Below are positions 1-6,429 of a stretch of DNA of 7,677 nt, in pieces (the first letter of the stretch is position 1; every line of letters starts with the position of its first letter). This stretch comes from DHVE2 group archaeon (GTDB taxonomy: Archaea; Thermoplasmatota; Thermoplasmata; Thermoplasmatales; Aciduliprofundaceae). The DNA is taken from positions 1 to 7,677 of the forward strand of contig WAOZ01000083.1 in the NCBI GenBank assembly GCA_015520975.1. The letters run 5' to 3'. The notes beneath the pieces were generated by a model. That model was not told the DNA's origin and made no database searches. It worked only from the letters and a program-made list of their open reading frames with translations. Position numbers and translations under genes: made by a program.

Positions 1-19
1 AGATGTGTATAAGAGACAG
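1..19 (+). other. Nextera/Tn5 mosaic-end adapter remnant
   Basis: Bases 1-19 read agatgtgtataagagacag, the 19-base Tn5 mosaic end used in Nextera library adapters. Genomic sequence resumes at base 20, exactly where the threonine dehydrogenase reading frame on the minus strand is cut. This is library sequence left on a contig end, not biology. A reading frame running through it starts MCIRDS, a peptide this adapter yields in one frame. Confidence 0.96.
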
Positions 20-787
20 CTTTCTTATCTCGTTTGCCAGTTCCTCGGGAGAGAAACTCATAGCCTGGATATTAAAGTCGGTGCGATGTACTAACTTTGA
101 TGAATCCGCCTCGGCAAGTGTGGTGATGGCCTTTATTGCATCTGGCATGTACATCATTGGAAGCACAGTATCCTTTTTCAGGAAACACACATATTTTTTG
201 CCCTGCAGCGCGTAGTAAAATATTTCCACCGCATAATCTGTAGTGCCGCCACCCGGCATGGCTTTCCAGCTTATTATGCCCGGATAGCGAACTCCGCGAA
301 CATCCACACCGTATTTCTCCCAGTAATAAAGACCAAGCAACTCACCAGTAACCTTGCTTATACCGTACATCGTGCGTGGTTTGAGAACGGTGTCGTTCGG
401 GGTATTATCTTTAGGAGTCTCGGGACCGAATGCGGCTATGGAACTCGGCACCATGATTCTCTCAAGCCCGTACTCCCTACCCGCTTCAAGTATGTTGTAG
501 AGTCCAACAATATTCACTTTAAAAGCAAGCTGTGGATTCTGCTCACCTCTGGCTGAAAGTATGGCTGCAAGATGATAGATGGTATCAATATCGTAAGACT
601 CAATGACCTTTTTCAGAGCGCCAGGATCTAGAATGTCCATTTTAACGAACGGCGAGATTTCTTCAGGATTGGACGGTTCGCGAATATCAGCCACAATAAC
701 ATTATCTTTTCCATATTTATTTCTGAGAAACGGCACAAGTTCCGACCCTATCTGCCCTAAACCTCCTGTAACCAGAATTTTCTTCAT
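20..787 (-). CDS. tdh: L-threonine 3-dehydrogenase, SDR type, 3' truncated
   Basis: NAD-dependent oxidation of L-threonine to 2-amino-3-ketobutyrate in the cytoplasm. The 256 visible residues begin with a Rossmann motif, TGGLGQIG (residues 7-14), followed by an acidic end of the second strand (VADI) and the extended-SDR catalytic set: PSS around 114-116 and YGISK with Tyr141 and Lys145. The stretch after it (GELLGLYYWEKYGVDVRGVR, then YPGIISWKAMPGGG) is the signature of the UDP-galactose-epimerase-like threonine dehydrogenases known from Thermoplasma and Flavobacterium, not of the zinc MDR-type enzyme. The start at 787 has GGTGAT a few bases upstream. The gene lies 59 bases downstream of the next enzyme of the pathway, on the same strand. 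Family members are about 310-320 residues, so about 60 C-terminal residues are missing because the contig runs into adapter at base 19. Confidence 0.93.
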
Positions 788-846
788 AATTCATCACCAA
801 AAGGGGAATCGCTTTAAAATGCTTAAAAATTTTGGAGAAAAGGGGA
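788..846 (-). promoter_or_regulatory. kbl-tdh spacer with possible internal TATA box and SD
   Basis: The 59-base gap between the two threonine genes has a T-rich stretch (TTTTTAAGC, about 817-825) that could act as a U-rich termination signal for kbl or as a weak TATA box for tdh, placing a start site near 797. A Shine-Dalgarno sequence GGTGAT sits at about 794-799, just before the tdh ATG. Either co-transcription with read-through or a separate tdh promoter is possible. Confidence 0.4.
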
Positions 847-2022
847 TCAGATTAGACCGAGTTTCTTGCCGGCTTTTTCATAAGCGTTGAGCGCGTGATC
901 AAGATCCTCTTTCGTATGTCCCGCGCTGACCTGATTGCGGATGCGCTCCAGACCTCTGGGCACCATCGGGAACACGATGGGTAGCGCGAATACACCGTCA
1001 TCAAAGAGCATATGTGCAAGCTCTTTCGCCTTCTTTGAATCACCGACCATCACGGGCACGATGGGGGTCTGGCTCTTCCATGTATCAAAACCGAGCGATT
1101 CAAGCTCTTTCTTGAAATAGTTTCTGTTATCCCACAATCTCTGCACCCTGTCAGGCTCGTTCATAACAATCTCCAGAGATTTGATGTTTGCGGCTGTAAC
1201 CGCCGGAGGATACGCCGCACTCAGCAACCATGTGCGCGCGGTGTTATAAACATATTCAATAACATGCTTCTCGCCGGCGAGCATACCTCCCATCGAACCA
1301 AGCGCCTTCGAGAATGTGCCCATCTGGAAATCGATCTTTTTCTGTACTCCAAAATGATGCCCTATACCTCTGCCGTTGCCAAGCACACCCTCACCATGTG
1401 AATCATCGACATATGTCATCGCTCCGTACTCGTCAGCCAGCTTCACTATCTCGTCCATGGGCGCTATGTCTCCGTCCATGGAGAACACGCCATCGGTGAC
1501 CACCAGAATATGCTCGTATTTATCGTGCACCTGTCTGAGTTTATCCTCCAGATCACCCATATCAAGGTGCTTGTAAATAACCTTATCCGCACGGGAGAGT
1601 CTTATACCATCTATTATGCTACCGTGGTTCAGTTCGTCGGAGAGTACAACATCGCCTTTTCCAACAATTTTCGCGAGCGTACCGGCGTTGGTAGCGAAGC
1701 CCGTCTGAAACGCCAGTCCCGCCTCTGTTTCCTTGAACTCGGCGATTTTGTTATGAAGTTTCTCCTGCAGATCCGTATAGCCCGCTATGCTCCAGTCGCT
1801 CCCGGCACCCCAGCCGTATTTTTCTATCGCTTCCATAGCGGCCTGTTTCAGCCGAGGATCGTTAGCAAGGTCAAGATAGTTGTTGGATGCAAGCATCACC
1901 GCGTGTTTTCCTTCCACAACCACACGGGGGCCTGTGGGTCCAAAAAGACGGAGAAGTTCCCATGTTTCACCCCTTGCTTTCATATCTTCCAGCATTTTTT
2001 TAAGATGCTCCGTTTTGCTCAT
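847..2022 (-). CDS. kbl: 2-amino-3-ketobutyrate CoA ligase (glycine C-acetyltransferase)
   Basis: PLP enzyme of the alpha-oxoamine synthase family that cleaves 2-amino-3-ketobutyrate with CoA into glycine and acetyl-CoA. The 391-residue length matches the family (about 395). Visible landmarks are the cofactor-binding DDSHGEGVLG (Asp206, His209), the GTFSKALG motif with the PLP lysine Lys239, and the C-terminal RIRNQVSAGHT segment that holds the substrate-carboxylate arginine. The related 8-amino-7-oxononanoate synthase is hard to exclude from sequence alone, but the neighbouring threonine dehydrogenase decides for KBL. The region around residues 73-83 reads GSDWSIAGYTD rather than the GxRxxxGT form I expect of the E. 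coli type, so it belongs to a more divergent subgroup. The ATG at 2022 is chosen over a longer frame from 2100: it gives the family N-terminus MSKTEHL and has GGTGA at about 5 bases; the extra 26 residues look like non-coding leader. Confidence 0.92.
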   Translation of the reverse strand: MSKTEHLKKMLEDMKARGETWELLRLFGPTGPRVVVEGKHAVMLASNNYLDLANDPRLKQAAMEAIEKYGWGAGSDWSIAGYTDLQEKLHNKIAEFKETEAGLAFQTGFATNAGTLAKIVGKGDVVLSDELNHGSIIDGIRLSRADKVIYKHLDMGDLEDKLRQVHDKYEHILVVTDGVFSMDGDIAPMDEIVKLADEYGAMTYVDDSHGEGVLGNGRGIGHHFGVQKKIDFQMGTFSKALGSMGGMLAGEKHVIEYVYNTARTWLLSAAYPPAVTAANIKSLEIVMNEPDRVQRLWDNRNYFKKELESLGFDTWKSQTPIVPVMVGDSKKAKELAHMLFDDGVFALPIVFPMVPRGLERIRNQVSAGHTKEDLDHALNAYEKAGKKLGLI

Positions 2023-2051
2023 AATATCACCCGTTATCAAAATGGCATCAA

Positions 2052-2068
2052 AACATAAAATTTTTGCC
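2052..2068 (-). promoter_or_regulatory. TATA-like promoter of kbl-tdh
   Basis: On the minus strand an AAAATTTTATG stretch lies 33-45 bases before the kbl ATG. With usual archaeal spacing the transcript would start near 2034, leaving a leader of about 12 bases that holds the Shine-Dalgarno sequence. Assigned by position and base composition only. Confidence 0.45.
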
Positions 2069-2103
2069 CCATTTTCAAAACCGATGCCCGCATAGCACAC
2101 TAC

Positions 2104-2118
2104 GAAAATTTTTTAACT
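2104..2118 (+). promoter_or_regulatory. TATA box for the leaderless 2141 gene
   Basis: TTTTTTAAC at 2109-2117, preceded by CGAAAA that could serve as a BRE, lies about 26 bases before the ATG at 2141. No Shine-Dalgarno sequence precedes this ATG, so a leaderless transcript is expected. The promoter is back to back with that of kbl. Confidence 0.5.
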
Positions 2119-2140
2119 CTGGTTAGCATGTCCGCTCACA

Positions 2141-2515
2141 ATGGATATTGTAACATTTGATGTTTTACACACAGTTCTCAAAAAACTCTTACTGAAAAGG
2201 GGCCTGTCGGAAGAAGATATAAAAAATTTAACTGAGTATGTGATAAATTTTTTCGGCTACGGGGATCGTATAATTGATAATGTTTTAACCCCTGCGGATA
2301 GAGATGTTTTTTACACCCTTGAAGAGCTGGGCATAGTAAAACCCTTTGAGGAGGAGATCACGCTCTCAAAAGGTAAACTGTGGCGTATTCATTACTGGGT
2401 TTACAGAAAAGATAAAATAGAGGAGATCCTGAATATGGAGGAGCAGGAAAACGCGGAAGATAGCCCGGAAAAAATATATGAAAAACTTTTCCAAGAGGAT
2501 ATTGATAACTGGTGA
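2141..2515 (+). CDS. small winged-helix-like archaeal protein, function unknown
   Basis: A 124-residue protein with no signal peptide or membrane segment. The N-terminal part (about 1-50) is helical and hydrophobic (HTVLKKLLLKRG, then NLTEYVINFFGYG). The middle (51-95) has TPADRDVFYTLEELGIVKP followed by an EEEITL strand and GKLWRIHYWVYRK, the pattern of a recognition helix and a beta-wing in winged-helix proteins. The tail (96-124) is acidic and helical. It resembles an uncharacterised family of small Thermoplasmata proteins (possibly DUF6015, from memory and unverified). A DNA-binding regulator is an inference from the helix-wing pattern. It is divergent from kbl and convergent with the MBL hydrolase, with only 4 bases between the stop codons. 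The ATG at 2141 is supported by the TATA box 26 bases upstream. Confidence 0.8.
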   Translation: MDIVTFDVLHTVLKKLLLKRGLSEEDIKNLTEYVINFFGYGDRIIDNVLTPADRDVFYTLEELGIVKPFEEEITLSKGKLWRIHYWVYRKDKIEEILNMEEQENAEDSPEKIYEKLFQEDIDNW

Positions 2516-2519
2516 TTTC

Positions 2520-3119
2520 TCAGAAAAAGCTCAGCGCCATCCGAATGTGCCAGTTACCGTTTTCCACGGGAGCGCCATGGCCGGGATACAATCGCTTTAC
2601 GGTCAGTCCTGAAAGTTTCTTCAAAGAATTATGCAGCTGCGCATATGTGCCACCGGGTAAATCCGTGCGCCCGATACTGCCATTGGGAAAAACTGTATCT
2701 CCCGAAAACAGCAAACCTTTTCGTGCCTCGTAAAAACACACGCTACCAGGTGTATGACCCGGCGTATGCATCACCTTGAGTTTATAATCACCGATTTTGA
2801 TAACCTCACCATCAACCACAAATTGAGGATTGCTAACAGAAGCATACAATCCATTATACCAAAACTTTCTGGAAAACTCGTATTCATCTCTATGAACGAG
2901 CAGTGGTGCTCCAAATGTTTCCGCTATCGCATTTGCCGCAACGGCATGGTCATAGTGAAGATGTGTGAGAAGAACAGCATTCACATTTTTGATCCCCTGA
3001 TTTTTCAGGGCGTTTAGTATGAAGTCTGCATCGCCTCCCGGATCTATCACCGCGATTTTTTCAGAGCGTAGTACATACGCGTTTGCAGATAACGGTGGCG
3101 TAATAATGCGCAATATCAT
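2520..3119 (-). CDS. MBL-fold metal-dependent hydrolase (glyoxalase II-like)
   Basis: A 199-residue cytoplasmic metallo-beta-lactamase-fold hydrolase. The full metal site is visible: H53-x-H55-x-D57-H58 (THLHYDH), His122 in HTPGHTPGS, Asp141 in FSGDTVF and His181 in YPGHG, so two zinc or iron ions are expected. The fold and length match short glyoxalase II-like enzymes (thioester hydrolases) found across bacteria and archaea; there is no extra substrate domain, so the substrate cannot be told. The longest frame begins with a GTG at 3128, but that GTG is part of a Shine-Dalgarno sequence GGGGTG six bases before the ATG at 3119, which I take as the start. The gene begins 37 bases after the 3' end of tRNA-Gln on the same strand. 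Confidence 0.9.
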   Translation of the reverse strand: MILRIITPPLSANAYVLRSEKIAVIDPGGDADFILNALKNQGIKNVNAVLLTHLHYDHAVAANAIAETFGAPLLVHRDEYEFSRKFWYNGLYASVSNPQFVVDGEVIKIGDYKLKVMHTPGHTPGSVCFYEARKGLLFSGDTVFPNGSIGRTDLPGGTYAQLHNSLKKLSGLTVKRLYPGHGAPVENGNWHIRMALSFF

Positions 3120-3156
3120 CACGAGCACCCCGCTACATCATATTCCTACTATAAAG
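3120..3156 (-). promoter_or_regulatory. tRNA-Gln/MBL spacer with TATA-like box and SD
   Basis: Immediately after the tRNA 3' end the minus strand reads CTTTATAG (about 3149-3156), a possible TATA box about 26 bases before a start site near 3126-3130. GGGGTG at 3126-3131 is the Shine-Dalgarno sequence for the ATG at 3119; the GTG inside it is in frame and could be mistaken for the start codon. Confidence 0.45.
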
Positions 3157-3276
3157 CAGCCCCGGGCGGATTCGAACCGCCGTCACGGGATCTCTCCGAA
3201 GCCTTCGGGAGTAAAGCACCTTTTCCAAAGGGGCTTCGCCAAAGTCCCGTATGCTTGACCTCTACACCACGGGGCT
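3157..3276 (-). tRNA. tRNA-Gln(UUG) with a 47-base intron
   Basis: The transcript folds as a full cloverleaf. The acceptor AGCCCCG pairs with CGGGGCU, giving the A1-U72 pair I expect in archaeal tRNA-Gln. The D arm is GUGU/GCAU with GG in the loop, the anticodon stem is CGGGA/UCCCG, and the T arm is GGCGG-UUCGAAU-CCGCC. The discriminator is G73 and CCA is not encoded. The anticodon UUG is at 3240-3242. Exons are 3239-3276 and 3157-3191; the intron sits after position 37. The splice motif is canonical: a 3-base bulge GG^C, a 4-pair helix (CUUU with GGAG) and a 3-base bulge AG^A. Archaea charge this tRNA with Glu and amidate it with GatDE. A TATA box lies upstream at 3311-3319. Confidence 0.95.
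3192..3238 (-). other. tRNA-Gln intron with shared 26-base core
   Basis: A 47-base intron removed at a bulge-helix-bulge motif. Its inner stem is GAAGCC/GGCUUC, extended past a CC bulge by UUUGG/CCGAA, and capped by a loop in which AAAG-GUG-CUUU can form a small hairpin. The 26 bases at 3211-3236 are identical to 7429-7454 in the tRNA-Arg intron. No C/D boxes (RUGAUGA, CUGA) are seen, so a guide-RNA role is not apparent. Confidence 0.92.
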
Positions 3277-3308
3277 ATGAGTCTCTCCGCCCACGGGGCC
3301 GTTAAGGG

Positions 3309-3322
3309 AATTTAAAAAGGGA
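3309..3322 (-). promoter_or_regulatory. TATA box for tRNA-Gln
   Basis: The minus strand reads TTTTTAAAT at 3311-3319. A start site 26 bases downstream would fall near 3289, about 13 bases before the mature 5' end at 3276. Confidence 0.55.
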
Positions 3323-3345
3323 TATTTTAAGTTTATTTTCTCATA

Positions 3346-3657
3346 TTATTTTTCGGGTAAAAGCTCTTCATCCATATACGCAAGTATCACATTAGCCCTT
3401 GCAATTATCTCCTCTTCGTACATATCGTCGCCGTAATATTCAGATAAGGCACCGAGAACTCCGCCGATTACCTTGCTTTCCGCATCTTCATCTTCAAGCG
3501 AGTTCATAAACTTTTTTACCTTTTCAATGAACTCCGATGTCAGCTTCACCTCATCACCGCTCTCTTCGAATATCCCTTTTTTCATCATATCAATTATAAG
3601 CGCTGTGCTGAGCATATCCACATATTCTTCAAGCATTTTGTAATATTCATCGTTCAT
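3346..3657 (-). CDS. small acidic helical protein, function unknown
   Basis: A 103-residue protein that I do not recognise. It is strongly acidic (runs such as EDEDAE, YGDDMYEEE and MDEELLPEK) and almost wholly helical in pattern, with no cysteine, no membrane segment and no catalytic motif. Methionine-rich amphipathic segments (YYKMLEEYVDMLSTALIIDMMKKG) suggest a helical bundle or a partner-binding surface. It starts 30 bases after the stop of the sensor gene on the same strand. Its ATG at 3657 lacks a Shine-Dalgarno sequence but has a TATA-like TTTTTAATA about 26 bases upstream, so a leaderless transcript of its own is likely. Length, codon use and the promoter support a real gene; the function is open. 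Confidence 0.75.
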   Translation of the reverse strand: MNDEYYKMLEEYVDMLSTALIIDMMKKGIFEESGDEVKLTSEFIEKVKKFMNSLEDEDAESKVIGGVLGALSEYYGDDMYEEEIIARANVILAYMDEELLPEK

Positions 3658-3678
3658 AAAAGAAGTATGCGCCCATTG

Positions 3679-3688
3679 TATTAAAAAC
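3679..3688 (-). promoter_or_regulatory. TATA-like box / T-tract between sensor and small gene
   Basis: The minus strand reads GTTTTTAATA directly after the sensor stop codon. It fits both a U-rich terminator for the sensor gene and a TATA box placing the next start site on the ATG at 3657. Confidence 0.45.
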
Positions 3689-5088
3689 TATTTTTGCTGT
3701 TTTTTATTTTTTAAATGTCCGTGAAGTATGTTGGATATTATCTCAGCGTTTTTCTTTATAATCTCCTCAATTTTACCATTCCCCAACCGCAGCGAGGCCA
3801 TTAAAAGTACATGTGCGGGATTTCGTAATGCATCGAATATCTCGTTGAGATAGCGTACTCTCTTTTCGTTTTCAATTTCGAGTTTTTTCTTATCCGTTAT
3901 ATCAAAAAAGTTCACAAGTGTTGAACCGTTGAATTTGCTGGACATAACTATGAGCCATCTGTCACCCTTGGGGGTCTTAATGGCCACTTCACCTTTGCCC
4001 AATTCTTCCAGATATTCAGCAATTCCCCTTTTTTCAATTTTATCTTTTGATGATACACCCAATATCTCAAGAGCGCGTTTATTTGCAAACAACACCTTGC
4101 CTTTTTTAATCACCATTATACCAACAAGCGCACTTTCCGTCAAACTTCTGTAAAGTCTCTCAGATTCTCTCAATTTCTTTTCAATTCTGTGAATCTCCCT
4201 TTTTAATGTGTAAAAATAAGTGAGCACAATTACAACAATTATTAGCAGAGCAACACCACCGGGTAATAGATACGGCTCTATAACCTCAAAAAAATCAGAG
4301 CTTTTACCACCGTAAAGTACGAACCATTTGGCATATATTTCAGAATATGTGCCGTTCAGCATAGTGTTTTCAAGGGCAATATTTAAAGCATCCAAAAATG
4401 CCGTATCTCCTTTTTTAACTGCGATACATCCCTGCGCGATATCACTATATTCAGATACCATCATAACATTTTCCAGATCACATTCATATTTCAGATAATA
4501 AAGACCCACATACTTATCACCAAAAAACGCCGCTGCATCGCCTCTATTAACAAGTTCAAGGCCTTCTTCAACAGTATCGACGGAAAATATTATGGTGTTA
4601 TGAGTGTGATTCAAAAGATAATCCTTGGCTATGCTTCCCCGTCTAACCACCACAGTTCTATTTGCAAGGTCATTCATATTCTTTATACCTGTACCCTTCC
4701 GCGTGAATATCGCGAAAGATATGTTGAAATAAGGCTGTGTAAAATTAAAATAAATTTCTCTTTCAGGTGTTTTTACAGCACCAAACACCGCATCAACTAC
4801 TCCGTTCTTAAGTGCCTGCATCGCTGCGTGAAAACTCATAGTTTTAAATGTTATCGAGTATGATGATAAAGCAGGGTCATGCATCATTGCTTTCATAAGA
4901 TCCACATTAAATCCTTTCAGATTTCCGTTAGAATCCACATAGGAAAACGGCATAAAATCTGTATAGAAAACAACTGTTTTTTCATTATACGATTGACGAA
5001 AACTCAGATATCCATTTGCAGGAGTGATAATAAGCAAAAAAACCACGAATATTATTATTACTGTCAATCCCCATCGCATGTGAATCAT
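3688..5088 (-). CDS. membrane sensor: amino-acid-binding domain, PAS, degenerate HisKA
   Basis: A 466-residue membrane protein. In order: an N-terminal signal anchor (8-26); an extracellular domain of the SBP_bac_3 type (about 37-260) with TDFMPFSYVDSNGNLKGFNV and a TPEREIYFNFTQPYF segment typical of binding proteins for polar amino acids; a transmembrane helix (about 274-294); a charged linker; a PAS domain (about 311-398, starting RLYRSLTESALVGIMVI and ending FFDITD); and a helix resembling the first helix of a histidine-kinase dimerisation domain (405-458). In the H-box position, H-E-L-R-N-P is replaced by D-A-L-R-N-P (419-424), so the phospho-acceptor His is missing, and the protein ends without an ATPase domain. 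It therefore looks like a ligand sensor without kinase activity; output is unknown. The TATA box over 5104-5112 allows a leaderless start at 5088 or at the Met codon at 5079. Confidence 0.88.
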   Translation of the reverse strand: MIHMRWGLTVIIIFVVFLLIITPANGYLSFRQSYNEKTVVFYTDFMPFSYVDSNGNLKGFNVDLMKAMMHDPALSSYSITFKTMSFHAAMQALKNGVVDAVFGAVKTPEREIYFNFTQPYFNISFAIFTRKGTGIKNMNDLANRTVVVRRGSIAKDYLLNHTHNTIIFSVDTVEEGLELVNRGDAAAFFGDKYVGLYYLKYECDLENVMMVSEYSDIAQGCIAVKKGDTAFLDALNIALENTMLNGTYSEIYAKWFVLYGGKSSDFFEVIEPYLLPGGVALLIIVVIVLTYFYTLKREIHRIEKKLRESERLYRSLTESALVGIMVIKKGKVLFANKRALEILGVSSKDKIEKRGIAEYLEELGKGEVAIKTPKGDRWLIVMSSKFNGSTLVNFFDITDKKKLEIENEKRVRYLNEIFDALRNPAHVLLMASLRLGNGKIEEIIKKNAEIISNILHGHLKNKKQQK

Positions 5089-5100
5089 TAAAGATGTATA

Positions 5101-5120
5101 CCCAAATATAAACTTTTGGG
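5101..5120 (-). promoter_or_regulatory. inverted repeat over the sensor TATA box
   Basis: CCCAAA (5101-5106) and TTTGGG (5115-5120) form a perfect 6-base inverted repeat with an 8-base spacer. The TATA-like element (minus strand TTTATATTT, 5104-5112) overlaps its left half, and a start site 22-26 bases away falls at 5082-5086, next to the start codon. A regulator bound here would block TBP, so this is a candidate operator. Confidence 0.5.
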
Positions 5121-5136
5121 AGTAAAATGCTGTATG

Positions 5137-5142
5137 AAAAAA
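5137..5142 (-). terminator. T-tract after the HD-domain gene
   Basis: Six T residues follow the TGA stop of the HD gene on the minus strand. Archaeal RNA polymerase can stop at such U-tracts without a hairpin; none is seen here. This would end the three-gene operon. Confidence 0.4.
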
Positions 5143-5610
5143 TCAGAGATAAGATTTCATTTCCTCATCTATTCTAAATCCCATCCGCGCGTATTCCCTC
5201 GCTTGAAACGACATTTCCATCTTATCTGCCTTTCTGGCTATCTGTGCCTCCAGTGTAGCGCCTTCCATAAACTCCAGATATAGATCCATAAGCTCTTTTG
5301 AAATATCTTCATCCAGATTCGTTAATATATGTTCCATTGCGCTTTTCTCCGCTTCTTCCTTGTTAAGATACTGTTCAGCTTCGGGGATAATATCTCCAAT
5401 TATTGATTCTGCCAAGTCGTGTATGAGCAACATAATCATCACCTTTTCAGCATTTGCACCCTGCATTTTCGCCAGTATATAACCAAGCAAAGCCGCGCGA
5501 TATGTATGCTCCGCCACAGTTTCAGGTTCTGGCACACCCCGTATCATCCATCCAGCCCTTTTTATCCGTTTCAATCTGCCAGCGTACTCCATAAATCTCT
5601 CAAGATTCAT
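5143..5610 (-). CDS. HD-domain phosphohydrolase (YfbR/HDDC2-like 5'-nucleotidase)
   Basis: A 155-residue cytoplasmic HD-superfamily protein. The metal-binding set is complete: His35 in VAEHTYR, His64-Asp65 in LLIHDLAE and Asp129 in ARKADKMEM. The N-terminal RLKRIKRAGWMIRGVPEPET segment and the length place it with the YfbR/HDDC2 type, whose studied members remove phosphate from deoxyribonucleoside 5'-monophosphates; that activity is an inference from family. The longest frame begins at GTG 5619, but that GTG is the end of a strong Shine-Dalgarno sequence GGAGGTG (5617-5623) six bases before the ATG at 5610, which I choose. It overlaps the stop of the TatD-like gene by 11 bases and is the last gene of the operon. 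Confidence 0.9.
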   Translation of the reverse strand: MNLERFMEYAGRLKRIKRAGWMIRGVPEPETVAEHTYRAALLGYILAKMQGANAEKVMIMLLIHDLAESIIGDIIPEAEQYLNKEEAEKSAMEHILTNLDEDISKELMDLYLEFMEGATLEAQIARKADKMEMSFQAREYARMGFRIDEEMKSYL

Positions 5611-6427
5611 CAAGGGCACCTCCGTATATTCTCCTCGCGTTATCCATTATTTTTTCCCATGTTTCCACACCATATTCCTGCACAATCCATCTCGCCCGAC
5701 GCGGAACGGATTCTATCGGCAAAACAGCATTGGGTCGCGAGGGCTCATCCATAAAATCAGTTTCTAAAAGAAATCGCGTACCCTGTTTAAGCGCCTCGCG
5801 TACATTTTTTCGAGACGCTATTATTGACGGAAATATACCGTAATTTTCAGCACCTACAACTGGCGGAGAGTAATGCTTTATCACCATATCCTTGGATATG
5901 CCCACTTTGTCAGCCATGGCAGCTAAATCGCGCCATGTTTGCTCTGTCGCACTCTCAGTATGAAGAATTACGGGCACTCCGAGATTTTTAGCTGCACGCA
6001 TAGCGTAAATTATCACCTCGTTGGATGCCTCCCATATATCATAGCTTACGGGAAAATGAGGTCTGCCAATTTCGCCTATTGCATTCGCTTTTCCATCCTC
6101 TATATATTCCACAGCGAGATCTACGGCTCGAAACATCAGTTCTTTCCCATCCTCAACCGCACCTCCATTTTTAACAAAATTGACAAGATCCGCAGGATAC
6201 GGTCCGAGGGTTATTATCACCCCAACACCAACGGCTCTCCGAACCGCGTGAGCTATCTCAATGGTCATATCATATATTTTTCGATGATACGATGCATCTA
6301 CTTTCTGCGTGTAATCGGGGGTGTTCGTGAGATTAATGTGTGTGCCACCCATTTTTTTAAAGCGCCGTACGGCATCAACATTTTCGCCGTGCTTTTGTAG
6401 GTGCAGATGATTATCCAAAACCATCAT
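5600..6427 (-). CDS. TatD-like TIM-barrel metal-dependent hydrolase
   Basis: A 275-residue cytoplasmic amidohydrolase-fold protein. The metal ligands expected of the TatD group are visible in order: H7-x-H9 (DNHLHL), Glu119 in IGEIGRPH, His156 in ILHTES, His185 in IKHYSPP and Asp224 in LETDF. TatD proteins are Mg-dependent 3'-5' DNases or related hydrolases; this sequence looks like the archaeal branch often listed only as a predicted TIM-barrel metal hydrolase (possibly COG1099, from memory), so the substrate is open. Of two adjacent ATGs, 6427 is chosen because GAGGG lies six bases before it. The gap to the upstream gene is 2 bases and its ribosome-binding site lies inside that gene's last codons, so translation is probably coupled. 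Its end carries the ribosome-binding site of the HD gene. Confidence 0.9.
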   Translation of the reverse strand: MMVLDNHLHLQKHGENVDAVRRFKKMGGTHINLTNTPDYTQKVDASYHRKIYDMTIEIAHAVRRAVGVGVIITLGPYPADLVNFVKNGGAVEDGKELMFRAVDLAVEYIEDGKANAIGEIGRPHFPVSYDIWEASNEVIIYAMRAAKNLGVPVILHTESATEQTWRDLAAMADKVGISKDMVIKHYSPPVVGAENYGIFPSIIASRKNVREALKQGTRFLLETDFMDEPSRPNAVLPIESVPRRARWIVQEYGVETWEKIMDNARRIYGGALDES

Positions 6428-6429
6428 TT

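Noticed and set aside
3..215. Plus-strand reading frame of 70 codons at the left edge
   Set aside because: It begins inside the Tn5 adapter and then runs antisense to the threonine dehydrogenase.
1510..2058. Plus-strand reading frame of 182 codons
   Set aside because: It lies antisense to kbl, whose motifs are complete; no family pattern or start signal is seen in it.
2023..2100. N-terminal extension of kbl to give 417 residues
   Set aside because: The extra residues contain the TATA-like box and Shine-Dalgarno sequence, and the family begins at the ATG at 2022.
3192..3238. C/D or H/ACA guide RNA inside the tRNA intron
   Set aside because: No box C, box D or terminal ACA in a fitting place could be found in either intron.
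3019..3258. Plus-strand reading frame of 79 codons
   Set aside because: It runs across the start of the MBL gene and through tRNA-Gln in antisense.
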